From assembly GCA_025457805.1 (NCBI GenBank), contig JALOTR010000218.1:1-5776 (forward strand): a DNA stretch of 5,776 bases, written 5' to 3'. Shown here piece after piece: positions 1 through 5,674 of the stretch. The DNA is from Akkermansiaceae bacterium (GTDB taxonomy: Bacteria; Verrucomicrobiota; Verrucomicrobiia; Verrucomicrobiales; Akkermansiaceae). Each line of letters begins with the position of its first letter. Positions within the stretch are counted from its first letter, which is position 1. Below the pieces are notes generated by a model. It searched no databases and had not been told where the DNA came from. It worked only from the letters and a program-made list of their open reading frames with translations. Position numbers and translations under genes: made by a program.

Positions 1-244
1 GACTGGAGCGTCACGGCAGTCGGGTGCCACCTGCAAGCATGCATCTCGAATTCAGGAACTGGAGCGGGAGGTCGCGATGAAGGAGGCGGTTCTGGCGGAC
101 CAGAGGACCCGGCTCATGGAGTTTGAACAAAATCAGAATGAGGAAGCGGCAGGAGCGCAGACGAAGGCATTCCTGCAATGGTACAACAAAGACATGAAAT
201 TTCGAGGCCGAGGGTTAAGTGCGAACGCGATCAACCCATTCTAG
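1..244 (+). CDS. C-terminal part of an unidentified coiled-coil protein (5' end outside window)
   Basis: The reading frame beginning at base 2 stays open from the left edge to a TAG at 242-244, giving 80 visible codons. I do not recognise the protein. Visible residues 16-43 (SRIQELEREV...FEQNQ) are rich in Glu, Arg and Gln. Hydrophobic residues fall at heptad-like spacing (I17, L20, V24, L31, L38, F41), which suggests a short coiled coil. The protein ends in a basic, aromatic tail (FLQWYNKDMKFRGRGL, then NAINPF). The first 15 residues look less protein-like, so the real start could lie inside the window. The best internal candidate is ATG at 77, with GGGAGG at 66-71 five bases upstream, but that start would cut the heptad run. 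It is on the same strand as the yggL-like gene, 127 bp upstream, with a hairpin repeat between them. No function is proposed. Confidence 0.6.
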   Translation, partial: TGASRQSGATCKHASRIQELEREVAMKEAVLADQRTRLMEFEQNQNEEAAGAQTKAFLQWYNKDMKFRGRGLSANAINPF

Positions 245-260
245 ACCCATCTGCGGAGCC

Positions 261-345
261 GATATCGCCGTTCCTTGAGGGAGAGGGCTTCGCGCTGGAG
301 TTTTGCTGCGCATGGGCGGGGCCGACGGGGACGTCGGCGCGCCCG
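261..345 (+). repeat. Hairpin repeat, copy 1, ahead of the yggL-like gene
   Basis: This is one unit of an intergenic repeat seen three times in the window. It opens with GATATCGCCG, followed by TTCCTTGAGGG, then the 14-mer AGAGGGCTTCGCGC (282-295). That 14-mer is identical in all copies. It is followed by a stretch related to GCTGCGCATGGGCGG and a perfect hairpin: GCCGACG (321-327), loop GGGA, CGTCGGC (332-338). The first 20 bases look like the 3' arm of a preceding unit whose hairpin has been lost. The hairpin lies 33 bases before the ATG at 372, so it is probably transcribed in the leader if transcription enters from upstream. There is no T-run after it, so it is not a standard intrinsic terminator. 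Confidence 0.8.
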
Positions 346-371
346 GCGGGTGAGCGAGAACCAACTATGGC

Positions 372-713
372 ATGAAAAAGCGACTTCGAAAAAAGCTCCA
401 CCGGGGAGAGTTTGCCATTCAAGGCATAAGTCTCAGAGCATCGTTCACGCATGACCTTACAACCACCGAATTCGATGCGTTTGTCGACGATTTCATCGAA
501 CAAGCCATCGAGGCCCGAGGGCTGTCATTCGGAGGCGGAGGCGACCCAGCGACGGGCTGGAATGGGGTGATCGAACCAAAGGCGGAACGATCGAGGGTGG
601 AACAGGACGATCTGGAGTGGGTGGGCTTGTGGCTGGGCGGTCGTGGTGAATTGAGGGCGTTTGAATTCTCGGAACCATGGGACATCTCGAACCAGAGCAA
701 TCCGTTTGGATGA
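372..713 (+). CDS. yggL: YggL-family (DUF469) 50S ribosome-binding protein
   Basis: This 113-residue protein matches the YggL/DUF469 family along its whole length; E. coli YggL has about 108 residues. Shared landmarks are the basic start RLRKKLHRGEF (E. coli RLRKKMHIDEF), FVDDFIEQAIE at 37-47, the glycine-rich LSFGGGG at 51-57, a WNG at 63-65 and the acidic-aromatic tail SEPWDIS at 100-106. E. coli YggL is known to associate with the large ribosomal subunit, so a cytoplasmic ribosome-linked role is inferred. There is no signal peptide or membrane segment. ATG at 372 is chosen because the family-specific basic motif begins directly after it. The upstream sequence has no strong Shine-Dalgarno match. 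The gene stands alone, between a hairpin repeat upstream and 129-bp repeat A downstream. Confidence 0.85.
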   Translation: MKKRLRKKLHRGEFAIQGISLRASFTHDLTTTEFDAFVDDFIEQAIEARGLSFGGGGDPATGWNGVIEPKAERSRVEQDDLEWVGLWLGGRGELRAFEFSEPWDISNQSNPFG

Positions 714-790
714 GAGCAGGAGAGTGGATTTGGGTGAAGCTGATGAGTCACAAACTCCTCCAATGAAGATAGGCTCTCAAATCACTCTTC

Positions 791-919
791 ATCCGTGCCC
801 ATCCGTGGTCAATTGAGATTGTTTCCGGGATGACGGGCTGATCCTGGGGGTTTGGAGAAGAAACCTCTGAAATACTGAGAACCACTGGGGAACTGAGGAT
901 TGGATAGAGTCATAAGACT
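791..919 (+). repeat. 129-bp direct repeat, copy A
   Basis: This block is about 92% identical to 1945-2073 and in the same orientation. By eye the two differ by nine substitutions and two single-base indels that cancel. It contains two ATCCGTG units ten bases apart (791 and 801), a middle part with GGGATGACGGGCTGATCC, and an ACTG-rich module (TGAAATACTGAGAACC onward) ending near GGATTGGATAGAGTC. Similarity stops sharply at both ends. It fills most of the gap between the yggL-like gene and the lipoprotein gene and ends 83 bases before the latter's ATG. It could therefore contain or influence that gene's promoter, but I see no convincing -35/-10 pair. There is no open frame of note. Confidence 0.9.
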
Positions 920-1002
920 GTCATCGTGAGTCCAGGACCGAGACGAAAGACTTGATAACACAAGAGGCAGGGATTAAGTGTCCACAGGAAGAATTAGCCA
1001 TC

Positions 1003-1875
1003 ATGAGGAATCTCACTTTGTTCACCCTCGCATCAGTTTTCCTGGCCAGTGCCTCGTGTCGTGACTCTCAACAGGGTCAGACTGTTGGCCTGTCCTCTGA
1101 AGGTGGAAGCCTGACCACCATCCATGCGGGGCTTGTCGCCTACGAGATGAAACATGGCAGATTCCCGAGAAGTCTTTCTGAACTGGTCAAAGCGCATGAA
1201 TTGACGCCTGAGGAAGTGCTACTGAGACGACTTGACGGTTCATTGCAAAGTCCGGACTACTTTCCTGACGCCAAAGGAGGAACAGCCCCGCTGCTGGCGT
1301 TTGATCGGGGTGATGGTCAATTGATCGTGGTGCAGGTGGATGGGGCCGTGAGGGGTGCGGAGGAAGATGAGAAGAGCGGAGAAGACCCGGGCAATCCCTT
1401 CGGCGCCTATCTTGATTTGGTCGGAGATGTGGACAAGAGCAAGGCAGGGAATAACGACATAGCCGGCGAGGAGTTTCACGAGTTCATGATTTCCACTTTC
1501 AAGTTTCACGCATCGACACCAAACATCCATTTTACCTCAGCCAATGGGCAGGAGCTGATGGCTTTCAAAGAAGCTGCGGATGGACCGCGTGTCGGAACCT
1601 TGCTGAAGGAACTCAACGAGGCTTTAATGCCTTCTGAAGAAACCGAGGGCGAAGATTGGGTCCAAATCCGGACTCCTGAATTTGATTCCAAGGAATTGAG
1701 AGCCTTCATTCTGTTTCCCGACATCCCCAAGGACAACTTTTCCCCGTTTCATGGGATCCGGATTTACAACAAAGCGGGTGAAATTTCGGAATGGTATTTT
1801 TCCACTCGGGTGGCCGCGGCAGCGTGGGTGAAGTTGATGGAGGAACTTCAGGCGAGTATGAAAAAATGCAGGTAG
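1003..1875 (+). CDS. Putative secreted lipoprotein with pseudopilin-like segment
   Basis: This is a 290-residue protein that I do not recognise as a named family. It starts with a short secretion signal: a basic Arg-2, a hydrophobic core LTLFTLASVFLA, then SASC with Cys-19. It could be a lipoprotein, although Ser at -3 is a poor lipobox match. Residues 36-75 (SLTTIHAGLVAYEMKHGRFP, then a SLSELV motif) resemble the globular part of type II secretion pseudopilins, where a helix with Y..khGrfP is followed by sL.eLv. A short DGQLIVVQVDGAVR stretch at 104-117 recalls the final strand of such proteins. The C-terminal half, with an acidic segment around 118-128 and 211-218, is unassigned. ATG at 1003 is preferred over TTG at 952 because the signal begins there and AGGAAG lies about 12 bases upstream. 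Sampled lines have only 43-58% GC, against 60-73% in the antiporter gene, and the gene is bracketed by 129-bp direct repeats. Confidence 0.75.
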   Translation: MRNLTLFTLASVFLASASCRDSQQGQTVGLSSEGGSLTTIHAGLVAYEMKHGRFPRSLSELVKAHELTPEEVLLRRLDGSLQSPDYFPDAKGGTAPLLAFDRGDGQLIVVQVDGAVRGAEEDEKSGEDPGNPFGAYLDLVGDVDKSKAGNNDIAGEEFHEFMISTFKFHASTPNIHFTSANGQELMAFKEAADGPRVGTLLKELNEALMPSEETEGEDWVQIRTPEFDSKELRAFILFPDIPKDNFSPFHGIRIYNKAGEISEWYFSTRVAAAAWVKLMEELQASMKKCR

Positions 1876-1934
1876 GTTCTGACGGTGGGCGGCAGAATGC
1901 ATCATCCTCGGTATCCTGATAGAAATCCCGACAA

Positions 1935-1960
1935 ATCCGTGATCATCCGTGCCATCCGTG
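1935..1960 (+). repeat. ATCCGTG triplet array
   Basis: ATCCGTG occurs three times, at 1935, 1945 and 1954, with spacers of 3 and 2 bases. The last two units form the start of 129-bp repeat B. Copy A has only two units (791 and 801). The difference in unit number suggests expansion or contraction of a short tandem array. Confidence 0.8.
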
Positions 1961-2073
1961 GTCAATTGAGATTGTTCCCGGGATGACGGGCTGATCCGAA
2001 GAGTTGGGAGAAGGAACCACTGAAATACTGAGAACCACTGGGGGAACTGAGGATTGGATAGAGTCCTAAGACT
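1945..2073 (+). repeat. 129-bp direct repeat, copy B
   Basis: This is the second copy of the block at 791-919, in the same orientation and with the same sharp boundaries. Its ACTG-rich part at 2015-2052 also matches 3580-3617 with three differences in 38, so the block is a composite of smaller modules found elsewhere. It begins 69 bases after the lipoprotein gene's stop, in the gap between that gene and the convergent yejK. No ORF or terminator is evident inside it. Together, A and B place the lipoprotein gene between direct repeats. Confidence 0.9.
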
Positions 2074-2112
2074 TTGAAGCGCGAGATTTTGAGATGAGAG
2101 ACGTGAGTGGAA

Positions 2113-2170
2113 AGAGGGCTTCGCGCTTGGAATGGGCTGCGCATTGGCGGCGGCGATCCGATATCGCCGC
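2113..2170 (+). repeat. Hairpin repeat, copy 3 (first unit of a tandem pair)
   Basis: This unit begins with AGAGGGCTTCGCGC (2113-2126), continues with GGCTGCGCATTGGCGG as in copy 1, and ends in a perfect 8-bp hairpin: GCGGCGAT (2150-2157), loop CCGAT, ATCGCCGC (2163-2170). The next unit's 14-mer starts exactly 69 bases further on, so copies 3 and 2 form a head-to-tail pair. The 3' arm of this hairpin is also the GATATCGCCG that opens copy 2. Confidence 0.82.
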
Positions 2171-2245
2171 TCCTTGAGGGGAGAGGGCTTCGCGCGTGGC
2201 ATTGGCTGGGTATGTGCGCGCCGAGCTGGGGCTCAGCGCTCCCGG
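2160..2245 (+). repeat. Hairpin repeat, copy 2 (second tandem unit), just after yejK
   Basis: This unit aligns with copy 1 from GATATCGCCG through CCCGG, including the shared 14-mer at 2182-2195. Its hairpin is GCCGAGC (2220-2226), loop TGGG, GCTCAGC (2231-2237), with one C-A mismatch and two further pairs outside. The stem lies about 23 bases beyond the yejK stop codon. It would therefore sit at the 3' end of the yejK transcript, where REP-like stems can protect RNA. No T-run follows on that strand, so a classical intrinsic terminator is not supported. Confidence 0.82.
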
Positions 2246-2260
2246 GGGCGTGGTGCCTTG

Positions 2261-3355
2261 TTACTCAGCGAGGTCTTCGTTGAAGAAGATTTTGATGTAT
2301 TTCATCTTCTTGCCTTCATCGAAGCCGTATTCGAGGACGGAGTCGGGTTTGGCGGCGAGGTCGGGTTTGAGGCGGACTTCGGCACCGGTGTCGAGTTTGA
2401 GGACGGTTTTGAGTTTTTTCTTCGCCTTGCTGACGTCCTTTTTGGAGATCTCGAAAGTTTCCTCCAGCTTGTGGCCGGTTTCCTCTTCGATCTTGGCGCG
2501 GTGCTCGGCGAACTTGGCTTTGACCTCGGGGGTTTTGAGGACTTGTTCTTCGAATTCCTGGAGGCTGAATTGTTCTTTTTCCTCAAAGTAAGTCAGGGCC
2601 TCGCGCACGGCACCGGTGTCTTCCCAAGGCGGGGTGTCGTCGTCGGCGGATGAGGTTTTTTCCGCTTTTTTCTCCTTCTTTTCCTTTTCGAGGAACGAAA
2701 CGGCCATGCCGGCGAATTTGTTGGTGAGGAAGGGGCTGTCGGTGATGGGGATCACGCCGAGGAAGTCGCGCACCCAGAAGCGCGAGTCCGCGCCGGAGCG
2801 ATCGAAGGTGAGGACATAATATCCTTTCGCCGCGAGGTGGTTGAGAATGAGGCAACCTTTGTCGATGCGCTCGGGATTGATGCCTTGTTCGGTGTGAAGT
2901 TCGAGGTCGCCATCGCGAGTGGAGATGCTGAGGAATGGAACGACACTTTCCGATTTGAGAATGCAAAGCGCGGAGGTCATCTCGCCGTTGATCTCGATGT
3001 CCTTGATGAGGGAAATGCAAAGGTCACCGGATTTGATGTTCGGGTGATTGGACTTGGCATAGAGGCGCTTGGCAATTTCGCAACCTTTGTCGAAGAGCCC
3101 CTCGTCGGACGCGAAGATGGCGGCGGAGTAATTGTTCATCTCATGCTGATCGAGCGAGGCATGATGGCTGAACTTGTGGGCGGTGAGGTTCTTGAAGGGC
3201 TTGAGGAAAATGGCAGTGAGCGTTTCCTGATCGGCCTCGGCGATTTTGAAGACCTCCTTGGAAGTCTGGAGGGGTTCGTCCCGTTGCGGGTGACCGACCT
3301 TGGCGAGAACGAGACCAGTGGCGTAAGCGGAAGTGAAGCGGATCTTGGCGGACAT
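2261..3355 (-). CDS. yejK: YejK/NdpA-family nucleoid-associated protein
   Basis: This 364-residue protein matches the 37-kDa nucleoid-associated protein family (PF04245, YejK/NdpA); E. coli YejK has about 335. The N-terminal half contains family-like features: LTAHKFSHHASLD at 57-69, an NNYSAAIFAS segment at 74-83, FLSIS at 141-145 near LHTEQGINPERIDKGCL, and FWVRDFLGVIPITDSPFLT at 193-211 leading into KFAGM. A Lys/Glu-rich then Ser/Asp-rich linker at 223-246 precedes a second helical domain. The C-terminus (VLKLDTGAEVRLKP, then MKYIKIFFNEDL) is also family-like. In E. coli the protein is nucleoid-associated and reported to act with topoisomerase IV; a similar cytoplasmic DNA-linked role is inferred here. 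No signal peptide is present. ATG at 3355 begins the conserved region, with no clear Shine-Dalgarno sequence. The extra length comes mainly from the charged linker. Confidence 0.88.
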   Translation of the reverse strand: MSAKIRFTSAYATGLVLAKVGHPQRDEPLQTSKEVFKIAEADQETLTAIFLKPFKNLTAHKFSHHASLDQHEMNNYSAAIFASDEGLFDKGCEIAKRLYAKSNHPNIKSGDLCISLIKDIEINGEMTSALCILKSESVVPFLSISTRDGDLELHTEQGINPERIDKGCLILNHLAAKGYYVLTFDRSGADSRFWVRDFLGVIPITDSPFLTNKFAGMAVSFLEKEKKEKKAEKTSSADDDTPPWEDTGAVREALTYFEEKEQFSLQEFEEQVLKTPEVKAKFAEHRAKIEEETGHKLEETFEISKKDVSKAKKKLKTVLKLDTGAEVRLKPDLAAKPDSVLEYGFDEGKKMKYIKIFFNEDLAE

Positions 3356-3458
3356 CGGGGCGGGAAACTATCCGCCCGGGACGGTTTGAACATTCCGAAA
3401 TGGGGAAATTTTCGCCGCGGGATCTGGGGGGCAGCTCGGCACAAATGGGAATTTGAAA

Positions 3459-3482
3459 CGCCAAGACGCCAAGTGCGCCAAG
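3459..3482 (+). repeat. CGCCAAG array, left arm of outer inverted repeat
   Basis: Three CGCCAAG units lie 8-9 bases apart. The reverse complement occurs at 3736-3759, with 22 of 24 positions matching. The arms are about 253 bases apart and could pair in a single-stranded or transcribed form. Confidence 0.85.
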
Positions 3483-3502
3483 AAAGTCCGGGGAGAGTGA
3501 CC

Positions 3503-3518
3503 CGAAAATCGGTTTTCG
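3503..3518. other. Small perfect hairpin
   Basis: CGAAAA, loop TCGG, TTTTCG forms a 6-bp stem with a four-base loop. It lies between the left outer arm and the inner arms. On the minus strand it would be read after the antiporter gene, but no T-run follows directly, so a terminator role is unproven. Confidence 0.5.
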
Positions 3519-3579
3519 TGTCTCAAGCTTTTGATTTTCGATTCAAACTCTGAAGTTCCAAGGGGTTGTGGGCATTTTC

Positions 3580-3617
3580 AACCACTGAAACACTGAGAAC
3601 CACTGGAGGAACTGAAG
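3580..3617 (+). repeat. ACTG-rich module, third copy
   Basis: This 38-bp stretch starts AACCACTGAAACACTGAGAA. It matches 2015-2052 in repeat B with three substitutions, and the corresponding part of repeat A. It occurs here without the ATCCGTG and GATGACGGGCTG parts, so it can exist as a separate module. Confidence 0.85.
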
Positions 3618-3661
3618 TTTTTGAAACGACCGATCGACGGACCATTTTCTGCATGAGGAAT

Positions 3662-3686
3662 CTTCTCAGTGAACTCAGTGGTTCCC
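3662..3686 (-). repeat. ACTG-rich module, inverted copy
   Basis: Read on the minus strand, this begins GGGAACCACTGAGTTCACTG. It matches the 5' part of the module at 3580-3600 after a one-base gap and a few changes. The two copies face each other across about 60 bases and form the inner arms of the nested palindrome. Confidence 0.7.
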
Positions 3687-3735
3687 ACGCGTGTGATTCA
3701 GAATCAATTTCGGGTTCCGGTTTCAATCCCTCTGG

Positions 3736-3759
3736 CTTGGCGGGCTTGGCGTCTTGGCG
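3736..3759 (-). repeat. CGCCAAG array, right arm of outer inverted repeat
   Basis: This is the reverse complement of 3459-3482 with two mismatches in 24. It lies about 31 bases beyond the antiporter stop codon and is followed on the + strand by TATAAAAAACC. On the minus strand the resulting TTTTTT comes before this arm, not after a stem, so it does not form a standard terminator. Confidence 0.85.
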
Positions 3760-3790
3760 TATAAAAAACCGCATCGTCCTGGAAGTCCCC

Positions 3791-5674
3791 TCAATCCCCT
3801 GCCCTGTCGGTGGTTTTGCGGGGTTCGCGGTCCCATGCGCCGTCCTCGCCTGCGCCGGGGAAGAGCGGATCCTTGGAAAACAGGCCTTCCAGCGCGGCGA
3901 CGCGTTCGCGGACCATGGCGACATAGGCATTCTGATCGTGGCGGATGGGAGCGAGTTCTGCGGCGGAATCGATGTCATGGCGGCCAAGGCGTTTGGCGGC
4001 ACGTTCGGCGGCGTAGGCGGGGACTCCGAGCAGTCGCAGGGCGCGGGCTCCGGCATCGAGGGCGCTGCCGGACATTTCGTGGAAGACGTGTTTCACCCCG
4101 GCATTGAGGAGCTGCATGCGGTGGTCCATGCCATTGGCGCGGACGACCAATTCGAGGTGGGGAAAATGGCGTTGGGCGGTGGCGACGAGGGCATCGATGG
4201 TTTCCGGATCGTCCACGGCGATGATCATGAGCCGGGCATCGGGAGCGCCGGCGGCATGCAACAGTTCCAGACGGGTGGCATCGCCGTAGTGGACCTCGAA
4301 TCCCAATCGCCGGGTGAGTTCCACGTGTTCGGCATCAGTTTCAAGAATCACCGGGCGGATGCCTTGGGAACGGAGCAGGCGGCCCACATAGTTTCCAAAG
4401 CGTCCGAAGCCCACGAGGATGACGGGTGAGGAATGGTCCACGGCATCCGGCTGGCGGGCAGGTGTGGTGGTGTTTTTGGCGAGGCGCGGCATCAGCACAT
4501 ATTGATAGATCAACAAGGCGAGCGGGGTGATGGCCATGGAAAGCGCTACCACGGAGTTGAGGATGGCGGCGGTTTTCACATCGAATACACCGAGTCCCAC
4601 CGATTGACCTAACAGAACAAACGCAAACTCGCCGGCTTGGAAGAGGGACAACGTATAGAGCGAACCGGTATCGGCGCCGAAGCGGAGGGCTTTTGAGAGG
4701 ATGGCAAGCACCGCGCCCTTTACGATCACCAGACCGGCGACCAGCATGGCGATGGTTGCCGGATCGCTTACCAGCAGGCCGAGATCCATCGATGCACCGA
4801 TGCTGACAAAGAACAGGCCTAACAGAATTCCCTTGAAGGGTTCGAGGTCGCCTTCGAGTTCGTGTCGGTAAGGGCTGCCTGCCAGCACCACACCGCCGAC
4901 GAAGGCTCCGAGGGCGGGCGAGAGACCGACCTTGGTCATGAGCGTGGCGATGGCCACCACCAGCAGGAGTGCGGCAGCAGTAAACATTTCCCTCAGACCC
5001 GAGCGAGCGATGTAGGCGAAGGCACGCGGCACCAGCCAGCGTCCCAGCACCACCACACCGATGACGGCGGCGATCACGGCGATGGCCTGGAGCCAGCCGG
5101 GTTGGGATGCCAGCCCGCCATGAGATGCATCTGCGGAAGAGTTGCGGGTCCCCAGGAGCGGCAGCAAGGCGAGCATGGGAATGACGGCGATGTCCTGGAA
5201 CAGCAGGGTGGCGAAGGCATGGCGGCCGCCTGCGGTGGCATGCAGGGACTTTTCGCGCAGGCTTTGCAGGACGATGGCGGTGGAGCTGAGTGATAAGATG
5301 AAACCGGCAGCGAGCGCGGGTTTCCAATCGAGCCCCCACCACATGGCACCGGCGGCGAGGGCAAGGCCGGAGCCGAGGACTTGCAGGCCGCCGAGACCTA
5401 ACAAAGAGCCGCGCATTTTCCAGAGCGCAGGGAGTTTGAGTTCCAGACCGATGAGAAACAGCATCATCACCACACCAAACTCCGCGACGTGCATGAGCCC
5501 CTCGCCTGCATCCTTGCCGCCGACGAGACTGAGCGCGTGCGGACCGATGATAACTCCCGCCACGAGATATCCCAACACGGAACCCAAGCCCAGGCGCTTG
5601 GCGAGCGGCACGGAAATAACCGCCGCCGCGAGATAGACCAAGGCGGACTCAAAAAAGGAAGTATGATCGTTCAT
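3791..5674 (-). CDS. kefC: KefC-type K+/H+ antiporter with C-terminal RCK/TrkA-N domain
   Basis: This 627-residue inner-membrane protein of the CPA2 family is close in length to E. coli KefC (about 620). It should exchange cytoplasmic K+ for protons. Residues 1 to about 395 form roughly 12 hydrophobic segments. They include RLGLGSVLGYLVAG (27-40), LMLSLS-like FILSLSSTAIVLQSL (125-139), LLFQDIAVIP (157-166) with Gln-160/Asp-161, and the cytoplasmic regulatory loop HELEGDLEPFKG (271-282). The NAD-binding fold follows, with GFGRFG at 422-427, acidic E445 closing the second strand, and YGDATR at 463-468. ATG at 5674 is chosen over ATG at 5722 because MNDHTSFFESALVYLAAAV aligns with the KefC N-terminus and overlaps the upstream stop as ATGA. 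Of three residues reported to bind glutathione in E. coli KefC, my alignment from memory keeps one (R432) and changes two (H532, D567). KefB is the nearest alternative name. Confidence 0.93.
   Translation of the reverse strand: MNDHTSFFESALVYLAAAVISVPLAKRLGLGSVLGYLVAGVIIGPHALSLVGGKDAGEGLMHVAEFGVVMMLFLIGLELKLPALWKMRGSLLGLGGLQVLGSGLALAAGAMWWGLDWKPALAAGFILSLSSTAIVLQSLREKSLHATAGGRHAFATLLFQDIAVIPMLALLPLLGTRNSSADASHGGLASQPGWLQAIAVIAAVIGVVVLGRWLVPRAFAYIARSGLREMFTAAALLLVVAIATLMTKVGLSPALGAFVGGVVLAGSPYRHELEGDLEPFKGILLGLFFVSIGASMDLGLLVSDPATIAMLVAGLVIVKGAVLAILSKALRFGADTGSLYTLSLFQAGEFAFVLLGQSVGLGVFDVKTAAILNSVVALSMAITPLALLIYQYVLMPRLAKNTTTPARQPDAVDHSSPVILVGFGRFGNYVGRLLRSQGIRPVILETDAEHVELTRRLGFEVHYGDATRLELLHAAGAPDARLMIIAVDDPETIDALVATAQRHFPHLELVVRANGMDHRMQLLNAGVKHVFHEMSGSALDAGARALRLLGVPAYAAERAAKRLGRHDIDSAAELAPIRHDQNAYVAMVRERVAALEGLFSKDPLFPGAGEDGAWDREPRKTTDRAGD

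Larger units (their letters stand above)
3356..3790. other. 435-bp intergenic region built of nested inverted repeats
   Basis: This gap separates the stop of the antiporter gene from the start of yejK, both on the minus strand. It holds an outer inverted pair (3459-3482 with 3736-3759), an inner inverted pair (about 3580-3600 with 3663-3683) and a small A/T hairpin (3503-3518). The part nearest yejK (3356-3458) should contain its promoter, but I see no convincing -35/-10 pair. I see no coding potential apart from antisense extensions of the neighbouring genes. Confidence 0.75.

Noticed and set aside
178..375. Plus-strand 65-codon open frame
   Set aside because: It overlaps the end of the coiled-coil gene and translates the hairpin repeat. 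It has no recognisable start signal.
419..763. Minus-strand 114-codon open frame
   Set aside because: It is antisense to the yggL-like gene, whose whole length matches a known family.
952..1002. Earlier TTG start for the lipoprotein gene
   Set aside because: The added 17 residues would precede the secretion signal; ATG at 1003 puts the signal at the N-terminus and has an AGGAAG upstream.
1624..2202. Minus-strand 192-codon open frame
   Set aside because: It runs through hairpin units and repeat B into the antisense of the lipoprotein gene. Its composition follows the repeats.
2219..2238. Intrinsic terminator for yejK
   Set aside because: A GC-rich stem is present but no T-run follows on the minus strand. 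It is better described as part of the dispersed hairpin repeat.
2132..2653. Plus-strand open frame of 173 codons
   Set aside because: It starts inside the hairpin repeat and then runs antisense to yejK with long Phe/Glu-rich stretches that mirror Lys/Glu codons.
2837..3553. Plus-strand open frame of 238 codons
   Set aside because: It is antisense to yejK and runs on into the repeat-rich gap. The minus-strand frame has clear family motifs, and the plus-strand product (rich in Gly, Glu and Leu) looks like a mirrored coding sequence.
3459..3759. Possible CRISPR array from repeated CGCCAAG or ACTGAGAA units
   Set aside because: Units are 7-10 bases with 1-3 base spacers and occur inverted. There are no 25-40 base repeats with unique spacers and no cas genes.
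3566..4429. Plus-strand open frame of 287 codons
   Set aside because: It begins in the inverted-repeat region and is then antisense to the RCK domain of kefC. High GC keeps stop codons rare.
4341..5342. Minus-strand open frame of 333 codons in another phase of kefC
   Set aside because: It is rich in Arg, His and Pro, typical of an out-of-phase reading of a GC-rich gene, and it lies inside a well-supported KefC frame.
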